Shown here in pieces: positions 44,626-52,461 of a stretch of DNA of 64,000 nucleotides. Both the position numbers and the translations under genes were made by a program. Numbering within the stretch: the first letter of the stretch is position 1; each line of letters begins with the position of its first letter. The notes beneath the pieces are model-generated. The model did not search any database. It worked only from the letters and a program-made list of their open reading frames with translations, and was not told where the DNA came from. The stretch lies in the NCBI GenBank assembly GCA_964503965.1, contig CAZDCK010000015.1:1-64000 (forward strand). Reading direction: 5' to 3'. This DNA comes from Eutrophocola sp964503965 (GTDB taxonomy: Bacteria > Pseudomonadota > Gammaproteobacteria > Pseudomonadales > Pseudohongiellaceae).

Positions 44626-45984
44626 ATGACCATTATGGACTGGCTCACTGTTCTTCCTCCCCTCATTGCCGTCACCATTGCTGTCTGGAAAAAGGCAGTT
44701 ATCCCGGCCCTATTTGCCGCTCTATTTACAGCAGATTGGATTATGACGACCAACCCCCTCCTGGCCTTTCCAGCAAGTATTGACCGCCTCACCAGTGTAT
44801 TTTCCTCCACCAGCAACACCCGGATACTCCTCTTCAGCCTACTCATAGGTGCTTTTCTGGCACTGGTAAAGCTCAGTGGCGGTGTCAACGGATTCGTCGA
44901 TTGGCTGCTTAAGCGCAATATTGCCAGAACACCCCGCTGAGTCGGCATGTTGACGACAGGTCTTGGCATAAGCATTTTTATTGAAAGCTACCTGAGCGTG
45001 CTTGCATCAGGGATATTTGCCCAGAGTCTGTTTGACCGTTACAGAATGAGTCGCGAACGCCTGGCCTATATCATCGATTCTACCTGTTCACCGGTTAGTG
45101 TGCTGATTCTTCTGAATGGTTGGGGGGCCTATATCCTGGGATTGCTGGATGGATATGGCCTGGAAAATCCAATGCAGGTTATGCTGTCCAGCATTCCCCT
45201 GAATCTCTATGCACTGATAACCCTTGCCATTGTTATCTGGACCTGTTGGTCTGGCCAAGTACTCTTCAGTCTGGCTACCCAGGAGAAACAGAATATCAGC
45301 AAAAGGCAGGAATTTGATCAGAATATTCCCCGTGGAAGAGCAAGCTACTTCATTCTCCCTCTTGGCAGCCTGATACTGGCCTTTCTTGCTTTTATGGCAA
45401 GAACCGGACAAGGCCATATCATCGATGGTTCCGGATCAGCATCATTCCTGTATGCCGTTATTCTGGCGATTTCCATCTCATGCCTGCAGTTGCATATTGG
45501 CGCTTCCATGTCTTTGAAAAAGCTGATAACGATCAGCTATAGGGGAATGACTGAACTACTACCAGCCGTGACTATAATCTTGATGGCCTTTGCACTGGGC
45601 AGCAGTATGCAGGCACTGGGCACCGGAGAGTTCATTGCCGGTATGATCTCCAACACCATTCCAACCTGGCTGATCGCTCCGGCAGTTTTTGTTACTGCCG
45701 GGATTATCTCCTTTACCACTGGTACTTCCTGGGGCACTTTTGGCATTCTTATTCCCGTCGCCATGCCTTTAGCAACGGGTTCCGACCTTTCCCCCTCACT
45801 AATGCTGGCCGCCGCGTTGGGTGGTGGAGTATTTGGTGATCACTGTTCCCCCATCTCGGACTCCACGGTACTGGCATCACTTGCTGCGGGATGCGACCAC
45901 CTGGATCATGTTAAAACCCAGCTGCCCTATGCCCTGCTCGCAGCAGGCCTGACCCTGCCTTTACTGGCGCTTTTCAGCCTGTGA
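44626..45984 (+). pseudogene. NhaC-type Na+/H+ antiporter, interrupted by in-frame TGA
   Basis: A twelve-helix-type antiporter of the NhaC family is encoded in one reading frame of 452 sense codons that is broken by a TGA at 44938-44940. The first part (104 aa) covers helices from MDWLTVLPPLIAVTIAVW to LLKRNIARTPR. The second part begins VGMLTTGLGISIFIESYL and carries DSTCSPVSVLI, the GTSWGTFGILIPVAMPLA motif and DHCSPISDSTVLASLAAG, all diagnostic of the family. The frame does not shift, so one base change (for example CGA or TGG to TGA) explains it. Other genes here use TGA as a stop, so recoding is unlikely. It may be a pseudogene, a split protein or a sequencing error. Confidence 0.75.
44947..45984 (+). 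CDS. C-terminal part of NhaC-type antiporter after the TGA
   Basis: This 345-aa reading frame opens with an ATG only six bases after the TGA that ends the upstream part, in the same frame. It contains nearly all the conserved NhaC family sequence (residues about 1-345: IESYLSVLASGIFAQSLFDRY, DSTCSPVSVLILLNGWGAY, GTSWGTFGILIPVAMPL). No Shine-Dalgarno precedes it, so restart would depend on coupling to the upstream stop. Without the first helices it is unlikely to be a complete transporter. Confidence 0.55.
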   Translation: MLTTGLGISIFIESYLSVLASGIFAQSLFDRYRMSRERLAYIIDSTCSPVSVLILLNGWGAYILGLLDGYGLENPMQVMLSSIPLNLYALITLAIVIWTCWSGQVLFSLATQEKQNISKRQEFDQNIPRGRASYFILPLGSLILAFLAFMARTGQGHIIDGSGSASFLYAVILAISISCLQLHIGASMSLKKLITISYRGMTELLPAVTIILMAFALGSSMQALGTGEFIAGMISNTIPTWLIAPAVFVTAGIISFTTGTSWGTFGILIPVAMPLATGSDLSPSLMLAAALGGGVFGDHCSPISDSTVLASLAAGCDHLDHVKTQLPYALLAAGLTLPLLALFSL

Positions 45985-46058
45985 TGTGATGACAGCGAAT
46001 GGGTGAACTCCCCCCGGTTTCATATTAGTATCTGTAGCAACGCTATTCGGAGAAACCC

Positions 46059-46586
46059 ATGGCAGAGATTACGATTAACAATACGGTGATACAAACAGAT
46101 GCTGCAGCAGACACACCCCTGCTTTATGTCCTGACTGATGAACTGCAACTCAAAGGGCCAAGATTCGGCTGTGGACTTGCCCAATGCGGTTCATGTTCTG
46201 TTCTGGTGGATGGTGTGGAAACACGTTCCTGTGTTACCCCAATTTCAGCGCTACAAGGCAAGTCCGTCACCACACTGGAAGGCATAACAGCTTTCTACGC
46301 CGCAGCTACAGGCCAAGCCATTGCCGAAAGCACCCCTTTGCAGGATGCCTTGATAGAACAACAGGCACTGCAATGCGGCTATTGCTATAACGGCATGATA
46401 ATCAAGGGAACAGAATTGCTGTTGGACAATCCCTCCCCTACTGAAAGTGAAATCAGGACAGCCATGAATGGGCATCTTTGTCGCTGCGGAACCTATCCAC
46501 GAATTATCCGTGCCATTCAGACAGCTGGTGAGCGCATGCAAACAGCAGGTGTAACCCCCGAAAATGGCCGGGAGGAGTCGGCATGA
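46059..46586 (+). CDS. (2Fe-2S) subunit of a xanthine dehydrogenase/isoquinoline oxidoreductase-type enzyme
   Basis: The small electron-transfer subunit of a molybdenum hydroxylase. The 175-aa protein has a plant-type 2Fe-2S domain with C38, C43, C46 and C58 (FGCGLAQCGSCSVLVDG) and a second 2Fe-2S helical domain with C106, C109, C141 and C143 (LQCGYCYNGMI, LCRCGTYPRI). The layout is that of IorA. GGAG lies 7 nt before the ATG. Its last four bases overlap the start of the large subunit. No FAD subunit gene adjoins, as in the two-subunit isoquinoline 1-oxidoreductase type. Confidence 0.93.
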   Translation: MAEITINNTVIQTDAAADTPLLYVLTDELQLKGPRFGCGLAQCGSCSVLVDGVETRSCVTPISALQGKSVTTLEGITAFYAAATGQAIAESTPLQDALIEQQALQCGYCYNGMIIKGTELLLDNPSPTESEIRTAMNGHLCRCGTYPRIIRAIQTAGERMQTAGVTPENGREESA

Positions 46587-48805
46587 GCACAATGAAACGG
46601 TTTTTACCGATCAGGCGTCGGGACCTCCTCAAGGGCAGTGGTGCCTTGGTGGTGAGTTTTGCTTTTCACCCGGTTGTCTCAGCCCAGTCCCGTTCACCAG
46701 TAGCCGGCCCACCCGACCCTGAGCAAATTGATAGCTGGATTGCCATTCATAATGACAATACGGCAACCGTCTATATCGGATTCGCGGAACTGGGCCAGGG
46801 CTGTTCCACCGCACTGCTACAGGTCGCAGCCGAGGAACTTGATCTGGCTATGAATCAGGTCAGCACTGTTGGTCTGGATACCCACATCACACCAAACCAG
46901 GGAGGGACCTATTCCAGTTCTGCCATGCGCCGGGGTGGACCCCAGGTTCAGCGTGCTGCTGCAGAAGCCCGCCAGGCATTACTCCAGATGGCCGCGGTTC
47001 AATTCCGGGTCCCGGCTGAGAGTCTTCTTGTCAGCAACGGGGTTGTCTCGACCCTTGATGACCCTGCCAGGTCCGTGACCTATGGCCAACTCATCGGCAA
47101 TCAGCTTTTCAACCAACCTTTTACAGGCAATGCCCCACTCAAAGACCCATCTACCTACTCCATCGTTGCAACTCCCTATCCCAGAAATGATATACCCCTG
47201 AAAGCCGCGGGCACTTACAGCTATATCCAGCACATGAGACTGCCAGGCATGTTGCATGGGCGCATAGTACGTCCGCGCGGTCAGGGGGCTTACAGGGATG
47301 GTGTCCAGGTGATCAGCATCGATGAGTCCTCTATTTCCAACATACCCGGAGCCCGAGTCTTGAGAATGGGCAACTTCGTCGGGGTTGTCGCCGAACGCGA
47401 ATGGGATGCTGTCAGGGCTGCCGGGCAACTGGACGTCGAATGGAATCAGCCAGAAAATCTTCCTGGCAACGACAATCTATTTCAGCAAATGGAAAACGGG
47501 CATACCAATGAGCGAATTGCATTGGAAGAAGGTGACGTCAGCGCCTTTGATAATGCTGCGATTCAGTCACAGTTTAATGGGACAGGTCCCTACCAGGCGC
47601 ATGTGCCCTTTGCACCGAACTGCGCATTGGCCGATGTCCGTTCAGACTCGGCACTCGTCATGTGCTCAACACAGGATGTGTATAACACCCGGACCAGTAT
47701 TGCCAACCTGCTTGGGATGGAGGCAGATCAGGTTCGTGTTCAGTACCATGAGGCCGCCGGCACCTTTGGCCACTCCTGCTGGGATGATGTCGCTCAGGCG
47801 GCAGCACTTTTGTCCAGCATGGCTGGCCAACCGGTGCGTGTGCAGCTAATGCGCTGGGATGAACATGGCTGGGACACCTATGGTCCAGCCCACATCGGTA
47901 AAGCCCGCGTCGCCGCTGACAGCCAAGGAAAACTGGTAAGCTATGAATATGAAGGCTGGCAGCATCACTGGAGCCTGATTGAGACCAGTGAACAGACCGC
48001 CAAGGGCACACCGGCCGCTGAATGGCCTCCCTTCCCTGCCCAGCAGATCAACCCGCTGACCCTTGGGGGCATGTACGATATACCAAACAGATTTCTGCTC
48101 AACCACCATGTTCCAGGGCTGGACTATCTTAAAGGTGCCTGGCTGCGATCCCCGGTCGACCTCTCCTTTGCCTTTGTGTCTGAACAGGCTATCGATGATC
48201 TGGCTTACCAGTCAGGGTTGGACCCCTGGCATTTCAGGCAACGCAATATTACAGACTATCACTGGCGTGATGTGCTCGATGCCGCCGCGAATGCCGCAAA
48301 CTGGGAGCCTCGGGTAGCAGCTGTCAATGCCTCGCAAAGCGGAATCGTCCGCGGTCGCGGTATCGGCCTGGGGACACACCTGGCCTCCTACGGTGGCGCT
48401 GTCGCTGAAATAGAGGTGAATATCCAAACCGGTGAAGTAAGGATACTGCATCTTGTTGGTGCCATAGATGCCGGGCTGGTCGTCAATACCTCCAATGTGG
48501 AAAACCAGCTGATTGGGCAACTTGTACAAACAGCCAGTCGCATGTTGCTGGAAGAGGTGACCTTTAATACCCAGCATGTCACGTCACTGGACTGGGCCAG
48601 TTACCCCATCCTCAGGTTCGAACAATGCCCAGAAGTGACGCCGGTTATTGTCCAGCGTCTTGACGAAGCCCCCTCCGGCGCAGGTGAAGAAGTCATGGCC
48701 GCGGCGGCAGCGGCCATTGCCAATGCCTTTTTTGACGCAACAGGTAAACGGATGACTATGTACCCCTTCACCCCGGACAGGGTAAAAAGGGCTCTCACCG
48801 TCTGA
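46583..48805 (+). CDS. Molybdopterin-binding subunit of an isoquinoline oxidoreductase-type enzyme
   Basis: The catalytic subunit paired with the preceding 2Fe-2S protein. The 740-aa sequence begins with a twin-arginine-type leader (IRRRDLLKGSGALVVSFAF, about 11-29), so the complex is likely exported folded to the periplasm. Molybdopterin-binding motifs follow, including GFAELGQGCSTALLQVAAEELDL near 70, SSSAMRRGGPQVQ, GTFGHSCWDDVAQAAAL near 395 and the C-terminal EAPSGAGEEVMAAAAAAIANAFFDATG near 695. Similarity is to IorB-like aldehyde or N-heterocycle oxidoreductases; the substrate cannot be told from sequence. It overlaps the small subunit by 4 nt. Confidence 0.9.
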   Translation: MSTMKRFLPIRRRDLLKGSGALVVSFAFHPVVSAQSRSPVAGPPDPEQIDSWIAIHNDNTATVYIGFAELGQGCSTALLQVAAEELDLAMNQVSTVGLDTHITPNQGGTYSSSAMRRGGPQVQRAAAEARQALLQMAAVQFRVPAESLLVSNGVVSTLDDPARSVTYGQLIGNQLFNQPFTGNAPLKDPSTYSIVATPYPRNDIPLKAAGTYSYIQHMRLPGMLHGRIVRPRGQGAYRDGVQVISIDESSISNIPGARVLRMGNFVGVVAEREWDAVRAAGQLDVEWNQPENLPGNDNLFQQMENGHTNERIALEEGDVSAFDNAAIQSQFNGTGPYQAHVPFAPNCALADVRSDSALVMCSTQDVYNTRTSIANLLGMEADQVRVQYHEAAGTFGHSCWDDVAQAAALLSSMAGQPVRVQLMRWDEHGWDTYGPAHIGKARVAADSQGKLVSYEYEGWQHHWSLIETSEQTAKGTPAAEWPPFPAQQINPLTLGGMYDIPNRFLLNHHVPGLDYLKGAWLRSPVDLSFAFVSEQAIDDLAYQSGLDPWHFRQRNITDYHWRDVLDAAANAANWEPRVAAVNASQSGIVRGRGIGLGTHLASYGGAVAEIEVNIQTGEVRILHLVGAIDAGLVVNTSNVENQLIGQLVQTASRMLLEEVTFNTQHVTSLDWASYPILRFEQCPEVTPVIVQRLDEAPSGAGEEVMAAAAAAIANAFFDATGKRMTMYPFTPDRVKRALTV

Positions 48806-48822
48806 AAAGGGTAAACGGTAAG

Positions 48823-49695
48823 TTAGAACAGACCTCTTGCCGTATCCAGGCAGCCGCTATAATAGCCGCCGCCGAACAGGTTCAGGTGATTTAGCTGGTG
48901 ATACAGGCGATAGACGTCTATACGGCGATTGAAACCGGGTTGGAAGGGCCAGACTTCCTGGTAGGCGGCCTCACAGTGCACTCCAAATCCCCCAAATAAT
49001 CGCATCATGCCAAGTTCTGCCTCCCTGTGCCCATAGTAACTGGCTGGATCAAATATGACCGGCTGGCCTTTGGTGTTCGCGGCGGCATTTCCTGACCAGA
49101 GATCCCCATGCAGGAGCACGGCAGGTTCCTGATCACTGGCAAGCACGTCATCAAGGGCATCCAGTAGTCGCATGACGGCGATAACCAGAGGGTCTTCTTT
49201 GGAAACCTTCCCCCTCAATAACTCCAGCTGATATCCAAGACGCTGCTGCTGCCAGAACAGGATCCATTGTTCCTGCCAGGTATTGGGTTGCAGGGTTTGA
49301 CCAAGATAGTTATCGGTATCAAAGCCAAAATGTTTTTGTCGTGTTGCCTGGTGAAGCCTGGCCAGACCCCGTCCAACTTGTTCCTGCCAGTCGTATGCCG
49401 GAACCCCTTCCTCGAAGGCTTCCATGACCAGGAAATCCTCATCGGCATACAATGGCCTTGGGACGGTAATATGGCCCGGTTCACTCAGGAGCTCAAGGGC
49501 GCGGAATTCAGCCGCATACATGCCCGGAATCGATCCATTGCGGTGAGTCTTGAGAAACAGCCTGCGACCGTCGCGAAGCGATACCAGGTAAGCTTCATTG
49601 ATACTGCCGCCTATGGCAGCCCGATAACCTTCGATAGGCACTGATAATTCAAGAGCCGTGTCGAGCAACTGCTGAATGCGCTGATGAGTGAGCAT
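48823..49695 (-). CDS. Fructosamine kinase family protein
   Basis: A 290-aa protein of the fructosamine/ketosamine-3-kinase family (YniA-like), which phosphorylates sugar adducts on proteins for deglycation. It shows GGSINEAYLVSLRDGRRLFLKTH at about 29-51 (ATP loop and Lys), FRALELL, the catalytic LLHGDLWSGNAA near 195 and the metal-binding FDPASYYGHREAELGMMRLFGGF near 215. The start at 49695 (MLTHQRIQQLLD) is preferred because AAGGA lies 5 nt upstream; a frame from 49737 adds 14 residues across a terminator-like hairpin. It is convergent with the molybdopterin subunit. Confidence 0.88.
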   Translation of the reverse strand: MLTHQRIQQLLDTALELSVPIEGYRAAIGGSINEAYLVSLRDGRRLFLKTHRNGSIPGMYAAEFRALELLSEPGHITVPRPLYADEDFLVMEAFEEGVPAYDWQEQVGRGLARLHQATRQKHFGFDTDNYLGQTLQPNTWQEQWILFWQQQRLGYQLELLRGKVSKEDPLVIAVMRLLDALDDVLASDQEPAVLLHGDLWSGNAAANTKGQPVIFDPASYYGHREAELGMMRLFGGFGVHCEAAYQEVWPFQPGFNRRIDVYRLYHQLNHLNLFGGGYYSGCLDTARGLF

Positions 49696-49735
49696 AGATG
49701 TCCTTGTGGACAGGAAACCTATTATATTATCACCC

Positions 49736-49763
49736 AAAAAAACCGGTCCAAGACCGGTTTTTT
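49736..49763 (-). terminator. Intrinsic terminator after the small secreted protein gene
   Basis: AACCGGTC and GACCGGTT (49741-49748 and 49752-49759) form a perfect 8-bp stem with a 3-nt loop, flanked by A and T runs on both sides. On the minus strand the hairpin is followed by T residues, which ends transcription from the gene at 49815-50090. The symmetry allows function in either direction. Confidence 0.8.
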
Positions 49764-49814
49764 ACAGTAGCGCATGGGCAGTTTCAATGAACAAGCCCTC
49801 AAACTTCTGAATTA

Positions 49815-50090
49815 TTATTCAGGTGAAGGTCCAGGTCCAGGTGGCGGTGGCGGTGGTGGAGTTGCAACCGAATCTCCATGGGCCAGATGCCCTGCCAGGG
49901 AATTGCCACTGACTTCGATGGGGAAGTAATCTTGCTCGGCTTTCTTCATTTTATGGCAGACCATGATCTTGTCCTCTGCCGGTGTTTCTTTTTTCGAACC
50001 CTGGTTTTCATTTTTGGCGGCCAATGCCGTACCTGGCAGTGACAGACAAATCGCAACCAGAGAGGCTGTCAAACTCATTTTAATAGACAT
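49815..50090 (-). CDS. Small secreted protein with Cys-His...HLAHGD motif and Pro-rich tail
   Basis: A 91-aa exported protein. Residues 1-24 are a clear signal peptide (cleaved near ALA-AK), followed by a charged linker, then the core MVCHKMKKAEQDYFPIEVSG with C45-H46 and AGHLAHGDS with H68 and H71, and a tail of Pro and Gly. The CH...HLAHGD pattern is found in many small secreted or repeat-bearing proteins of unknown function; the paired Cys and His residues suggest metal binding, which is inference. AAGG lies 8 nt before the ATG. A good terminator follows. I do not assign a function. Confidence 0.75.
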   Translation of the reverse strand: MSIKMSLTASLVAICLSLPGTALAAKNENQGSKKETPAEDKIMVCHKMKKAEQDYFPIEVSGNSLAGHLAHGDSVATPPPPPPPGPGPSPE

Positions 50091-50317
50091 GATATAACCT
50101 TCATCGGGAAAAAAAGATAATTTACACTACTACAATTTTCCTAATAACAAGGCATTGCCACTGCAACAGGAATTTTTCCCGCATACCGGTTTCATGCTTT
50201 AAGGTTGACGGGTATCAAGTCAGTACAAGCCCTGTTACTGACAAAGACCTTCTACCCTGCTTTAATAGCCTCTTTCCTGACTGCCATAGAAAATTTCAAC
50301 CCAGCGAGGATAATGCC

Positions 50318-50968
50318 ATGCACAAAAGTATTAGCTATCTGATGGTAATGTTCATGACCACATCACCCCTGTATGCACAGGATCTACCTGCAGATATTCG
50401 CGAAGAAACTCTCTCAAGGCTCACGCCTGTAAATCCCGCCGAACTCGATGATTATGGTCGGGAAATCTATGACCGTGTTGTTGGCCTGGGCAATGAGGGT
50501 CCTGTCTACGGCCCCGCCATGTTTTCGGTACATATGCCACGAGTCGCCGATGGTATGGACCTGATCAATAAATACCTGCGCTATGACAGCCTCATCGGCC
50601 GTCCCCTGATTGAATATGCCATCCTGGTGGCAGCCCGTGAACTGGACCAGCAATATGAATGGGCAGCCCATGAGGCCCTGGCACTCCAGGAAAATGTGCC
50701 ACAGGATTATATCGATGTGATAAAGCATCATCGTTCTACAGATGGCCTGCCAGCGAAAGAAAGCCTGATAGTGAGGTATGGCCGGGAGCTTTTCAGGGAG
50801 CACAAACTCCGCTCTGAAACCTGGGCAGAAGCTGTGTCACTGTTTGGACAGCAAGGTGCCCTGGAAATTGCCGCTATTATGGGTGACTACGCCATGGCGG
50901 CAATTATTTTACATGCCATTGACCAGCACATCCCGGCAGACCGACCACACAGGATGCCCATCGAATGA
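50318..50968 (+). CDS. Exported carboxymuconolactone decarboxylase-family protein
   Basis: A 216-aa protein with an N-terminal signal peptide (MFMTTSPLYAQ, cleaved near residue 21) and an all-helical CMD/AhpD-like domain. The recognisable part is LIEYAILVAARELDQQYEWAAHEALALQENVP near 105-137, which has the Glu and His of the family but lacks the CxxC redox pair of AhpD. It should not be called a peroxidase on this evidence. GAGGA lies 8 nt before the ATG. It precedes the GntR-PurM gene on the same strand by 77 nt, but that gene has its own promoter. Confidence 0.75.
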   Translation: MHKSISYLMVMFMTTSPLYAQDLPADIREETLSRLTPVNPAELDDYGREIYDRVVGLGNEGPVYGPAMFSVHMPRVADGMDLINKYLRYDSLIGRPLIEYAILVAARELDQQYEWAAHEALALQENVPQDYIDVIKHHRSTDGLPAKESLIVRYGRELFREHKLRSETWAEAVSLFGQQGALEIAAIMGDYAMAAIILHAIDQHIPADRPHRMPIE

Positions 50969-50984
50969 TTTCTGTCGGTTTTTA

Positions 50985-51013
50985 TTGAGAGCGGACCTAT
51001 CAATCTGTATCAT
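50985..51013 (+). promoter_or_regulatory. Sigma70 promoter of the gntR-purM fusion gene
   Basis: TTGAGA (50985-50990), a 17-nt spacer and TATCAT (51008-51013) each match five of six consensus bases. The predicted transcription start is near 51020, about 26 nt before the ATG. The -10 box lies inside the left arm of the inverted repeat at 51002-51029. Confidence 0.65.
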
Positions 51014-51029
51014 GCCTGTGATACAGATT
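51002..51029 (+). promoter_or_regulatory. Perfect inverted repeat over the -10 region: candidate autoregulatory operator
   Basis: AATCTGTATCA (51002-51012), a 6-nt spacer and TGATACAGATT (51019-51029) form perfect 11-bp arms, ending 16 nt before the start codon of the GntR-PurM gene. A protein bound here would block the -10 box and the start of transcription. Spacing and symmetry suit a dimeric GntR regulator. I did not find a second full copy in the window. Confidence 0.7.
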
Positions 51030-51045
51030 AACCCGGAATCCCGCC

Positions 51046-52461
51046 ATGAAATTGAAAATCGATCCATCAGCCCCAAGTCCCGTATTCCAGCAAATTATCG
51101 ATCAGATTCACTTTCTGATTAATACAGGCGAGTTGAAACCCGGCGAAAAACTGCCTTCCATTCGCTCCCTCGCTGCTGATTATGATCTTGCTGCCAATAC
51201 TGTCGCCAAAGCCATGCGGCAACTGGAATTTCGCGGCCTGATTGTTTCCCAGGAACGCAGCGGCTACCTTGTCGCTGGCGCAGCAGATAATGCCTCGCGC
51301 TACCAGGCACGGGGAGTCTCATCTGATAAAACCGAAGTGCATGATGTCGTAGACAACCTGGATCATGGTCTTTTCAGCAATGCTTTTTGCAAAATGACCG
51401 AGGACTACCTCACCGGAAATCCGGAAATGTGTAATGTCATCCATGCCGATGGCAGCGGCACCAAGTCCATCATTGCCTATCTACATTACAAGGAAACCGG
51501 GGATACATCGGTATTCCATGGCATTTCCCAGGACTCTATCGTCATGAACCTGGATGACCTGTTGTGTGTTGGAGTCAATGGCAGAATCCTGATTTCCAAC
51601 ACCGTGAATCGCAATGCCCTGAACTGCCCGGGAGAAGTTGTCGGTGCGCTCATCCAGGGGAGTGAACAGTTCCTGTCCCAACTCCGTGAATTCGGCGTCA
51701 GCATCTATTCAGGGGGCGGTGAGACTGCCGATGTGGGGGATCTGACCGGTACCATCGTCGTGGACAGTGTGGCCGTCTCTGTGATGAAGAAAAATGACGT
51801 GATCACAGGCGACAATATTCGACCAGGGCTTGTTATCGTCGGCCTCTCTTCCACAGGACAGGCCAGCTATGAAGATAAGGAGAACAGTGGCATTGGTAGC
51901 AATGGACTGACCAGTGCCCGCCACGACATGCTCAGCCATTACTATGCGGAAAATTACCCTGAATCGTTCGATGACAATGTAGATGAGAGTCTTATGTATT
52001 GCGGGCCTTACAGACTGGACGATCCCCTGCCCGACTCTACATTGACCGTTGGGGAAGCCATACTCAGCCCAACCAGAACCTATGCTCCGGTAATTTACAA
52101 GCTGCTCGATGAAAATCCTGGCCTGATTCAGGGGCTGATACATTGTTCTGGCGGTGCACAGACCAAGTGCATGAAGTTTGGTAGGGGCATTCATTTCATC
52201 AAGGATAACCTCTTCCCCACGCCGCCAGTCTTCCAGGCAATACAGGAAGCCTCAAAAACAGACTGGAAAGAGATGTATAAAGTCTTCAATATGGGGCACC
52301 GCATGGAAGTCTATTGCGAACCTGGACAAGCCGGGACGGTTATTGCGGCAGCCGGCCACTTCGGCATAGATGCCCGTATTGTTGGCAGGACCGAGGGATG
52401 TGAAGGCAGTAATCGACTCACACTATCCCATGGCAGCGACATTTTCGAATACGGGGGTTAG
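51046..52461 (+). CDS. GntR-type DNA-binding domain fused to PurM-like (AIR synthetase) enzyme
   Basis: One 471-aa frame joins two known modules. Residues 1-78 are a GntR/YtrA-type winged helix (FQQIIDQIHFLINTGELKPG, LPSIRSLAADYDL, NTVAKAMRQLEFRGLI). From about residue 84 (SRYQARGVS) to the end it is a PurM-fold protein like the AIR synthetases I know from Bacteroidetes: VIHADGSGTKS near 131-141, MNLDDLLCVG 167-176, SGGGETADVGDL 222-233, LSPTRTYAPVI 340-350, HCSGGAQTK 366-374 and YKVFNMGHRMEVY 411-423. The ATP and substrate motifs look intact. The enzyme closes the imidazole ring in purine synthesis in known PurM; whether this protein is an enzyme, a sensor or both is inference. A palindrome covers its promoter. 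The next gene starts right after its stop. Confidence 0.85.
   Translation: MKLKIDPSAPSPVFQQIIDQIHFLINTGELKPGEKLPSIRSLAADYDLAANTVAKAMRQLEFRGLIVSQERSGYLVAGAADNASRYQARGVSSDKTEVHDVVDNLDHGLFSNAFCKMTEDYLTGNPEMCNVIHADGSGTKSIIAYLHYKETGDTSVFHGISQDSIVMNLDDLLCVGVNGRILISNTVNRNALNCPGEVVGALIQGSEQFLSQLREFGVSIYSGGGETADVGDLTGTIVVDSVAVSVMKKNDVITGDNIRPGLVIVGLSSTGQASYEDKENSGIGSNGLTSARHDMLSHYYAENYPESFDDNVDESLMYCGPYRLDDPLPDSTLTVGEAILSPTRTYAPVIYKLLDENPGLIQGLIHCSGGAQTKCMKFGRGIHFIKDNLFPTPPVFQAIQEASKTDWKEMYKVFNMGHRMEVYCEPGQAGTVIAAAGHFGIDARIVGRTEGCEGSNRLTLSHGSDIFEYGG

Noticed and set aside
44938..44940. TGA in the antiporter as selenocysteine or Trp
   Set aside because: TGA ends many genes here (for example dapE, mutS, map), so it is not reassigned, and antiporters of this family have no selenocysteine. 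No SECIS-like stem is evident after it.
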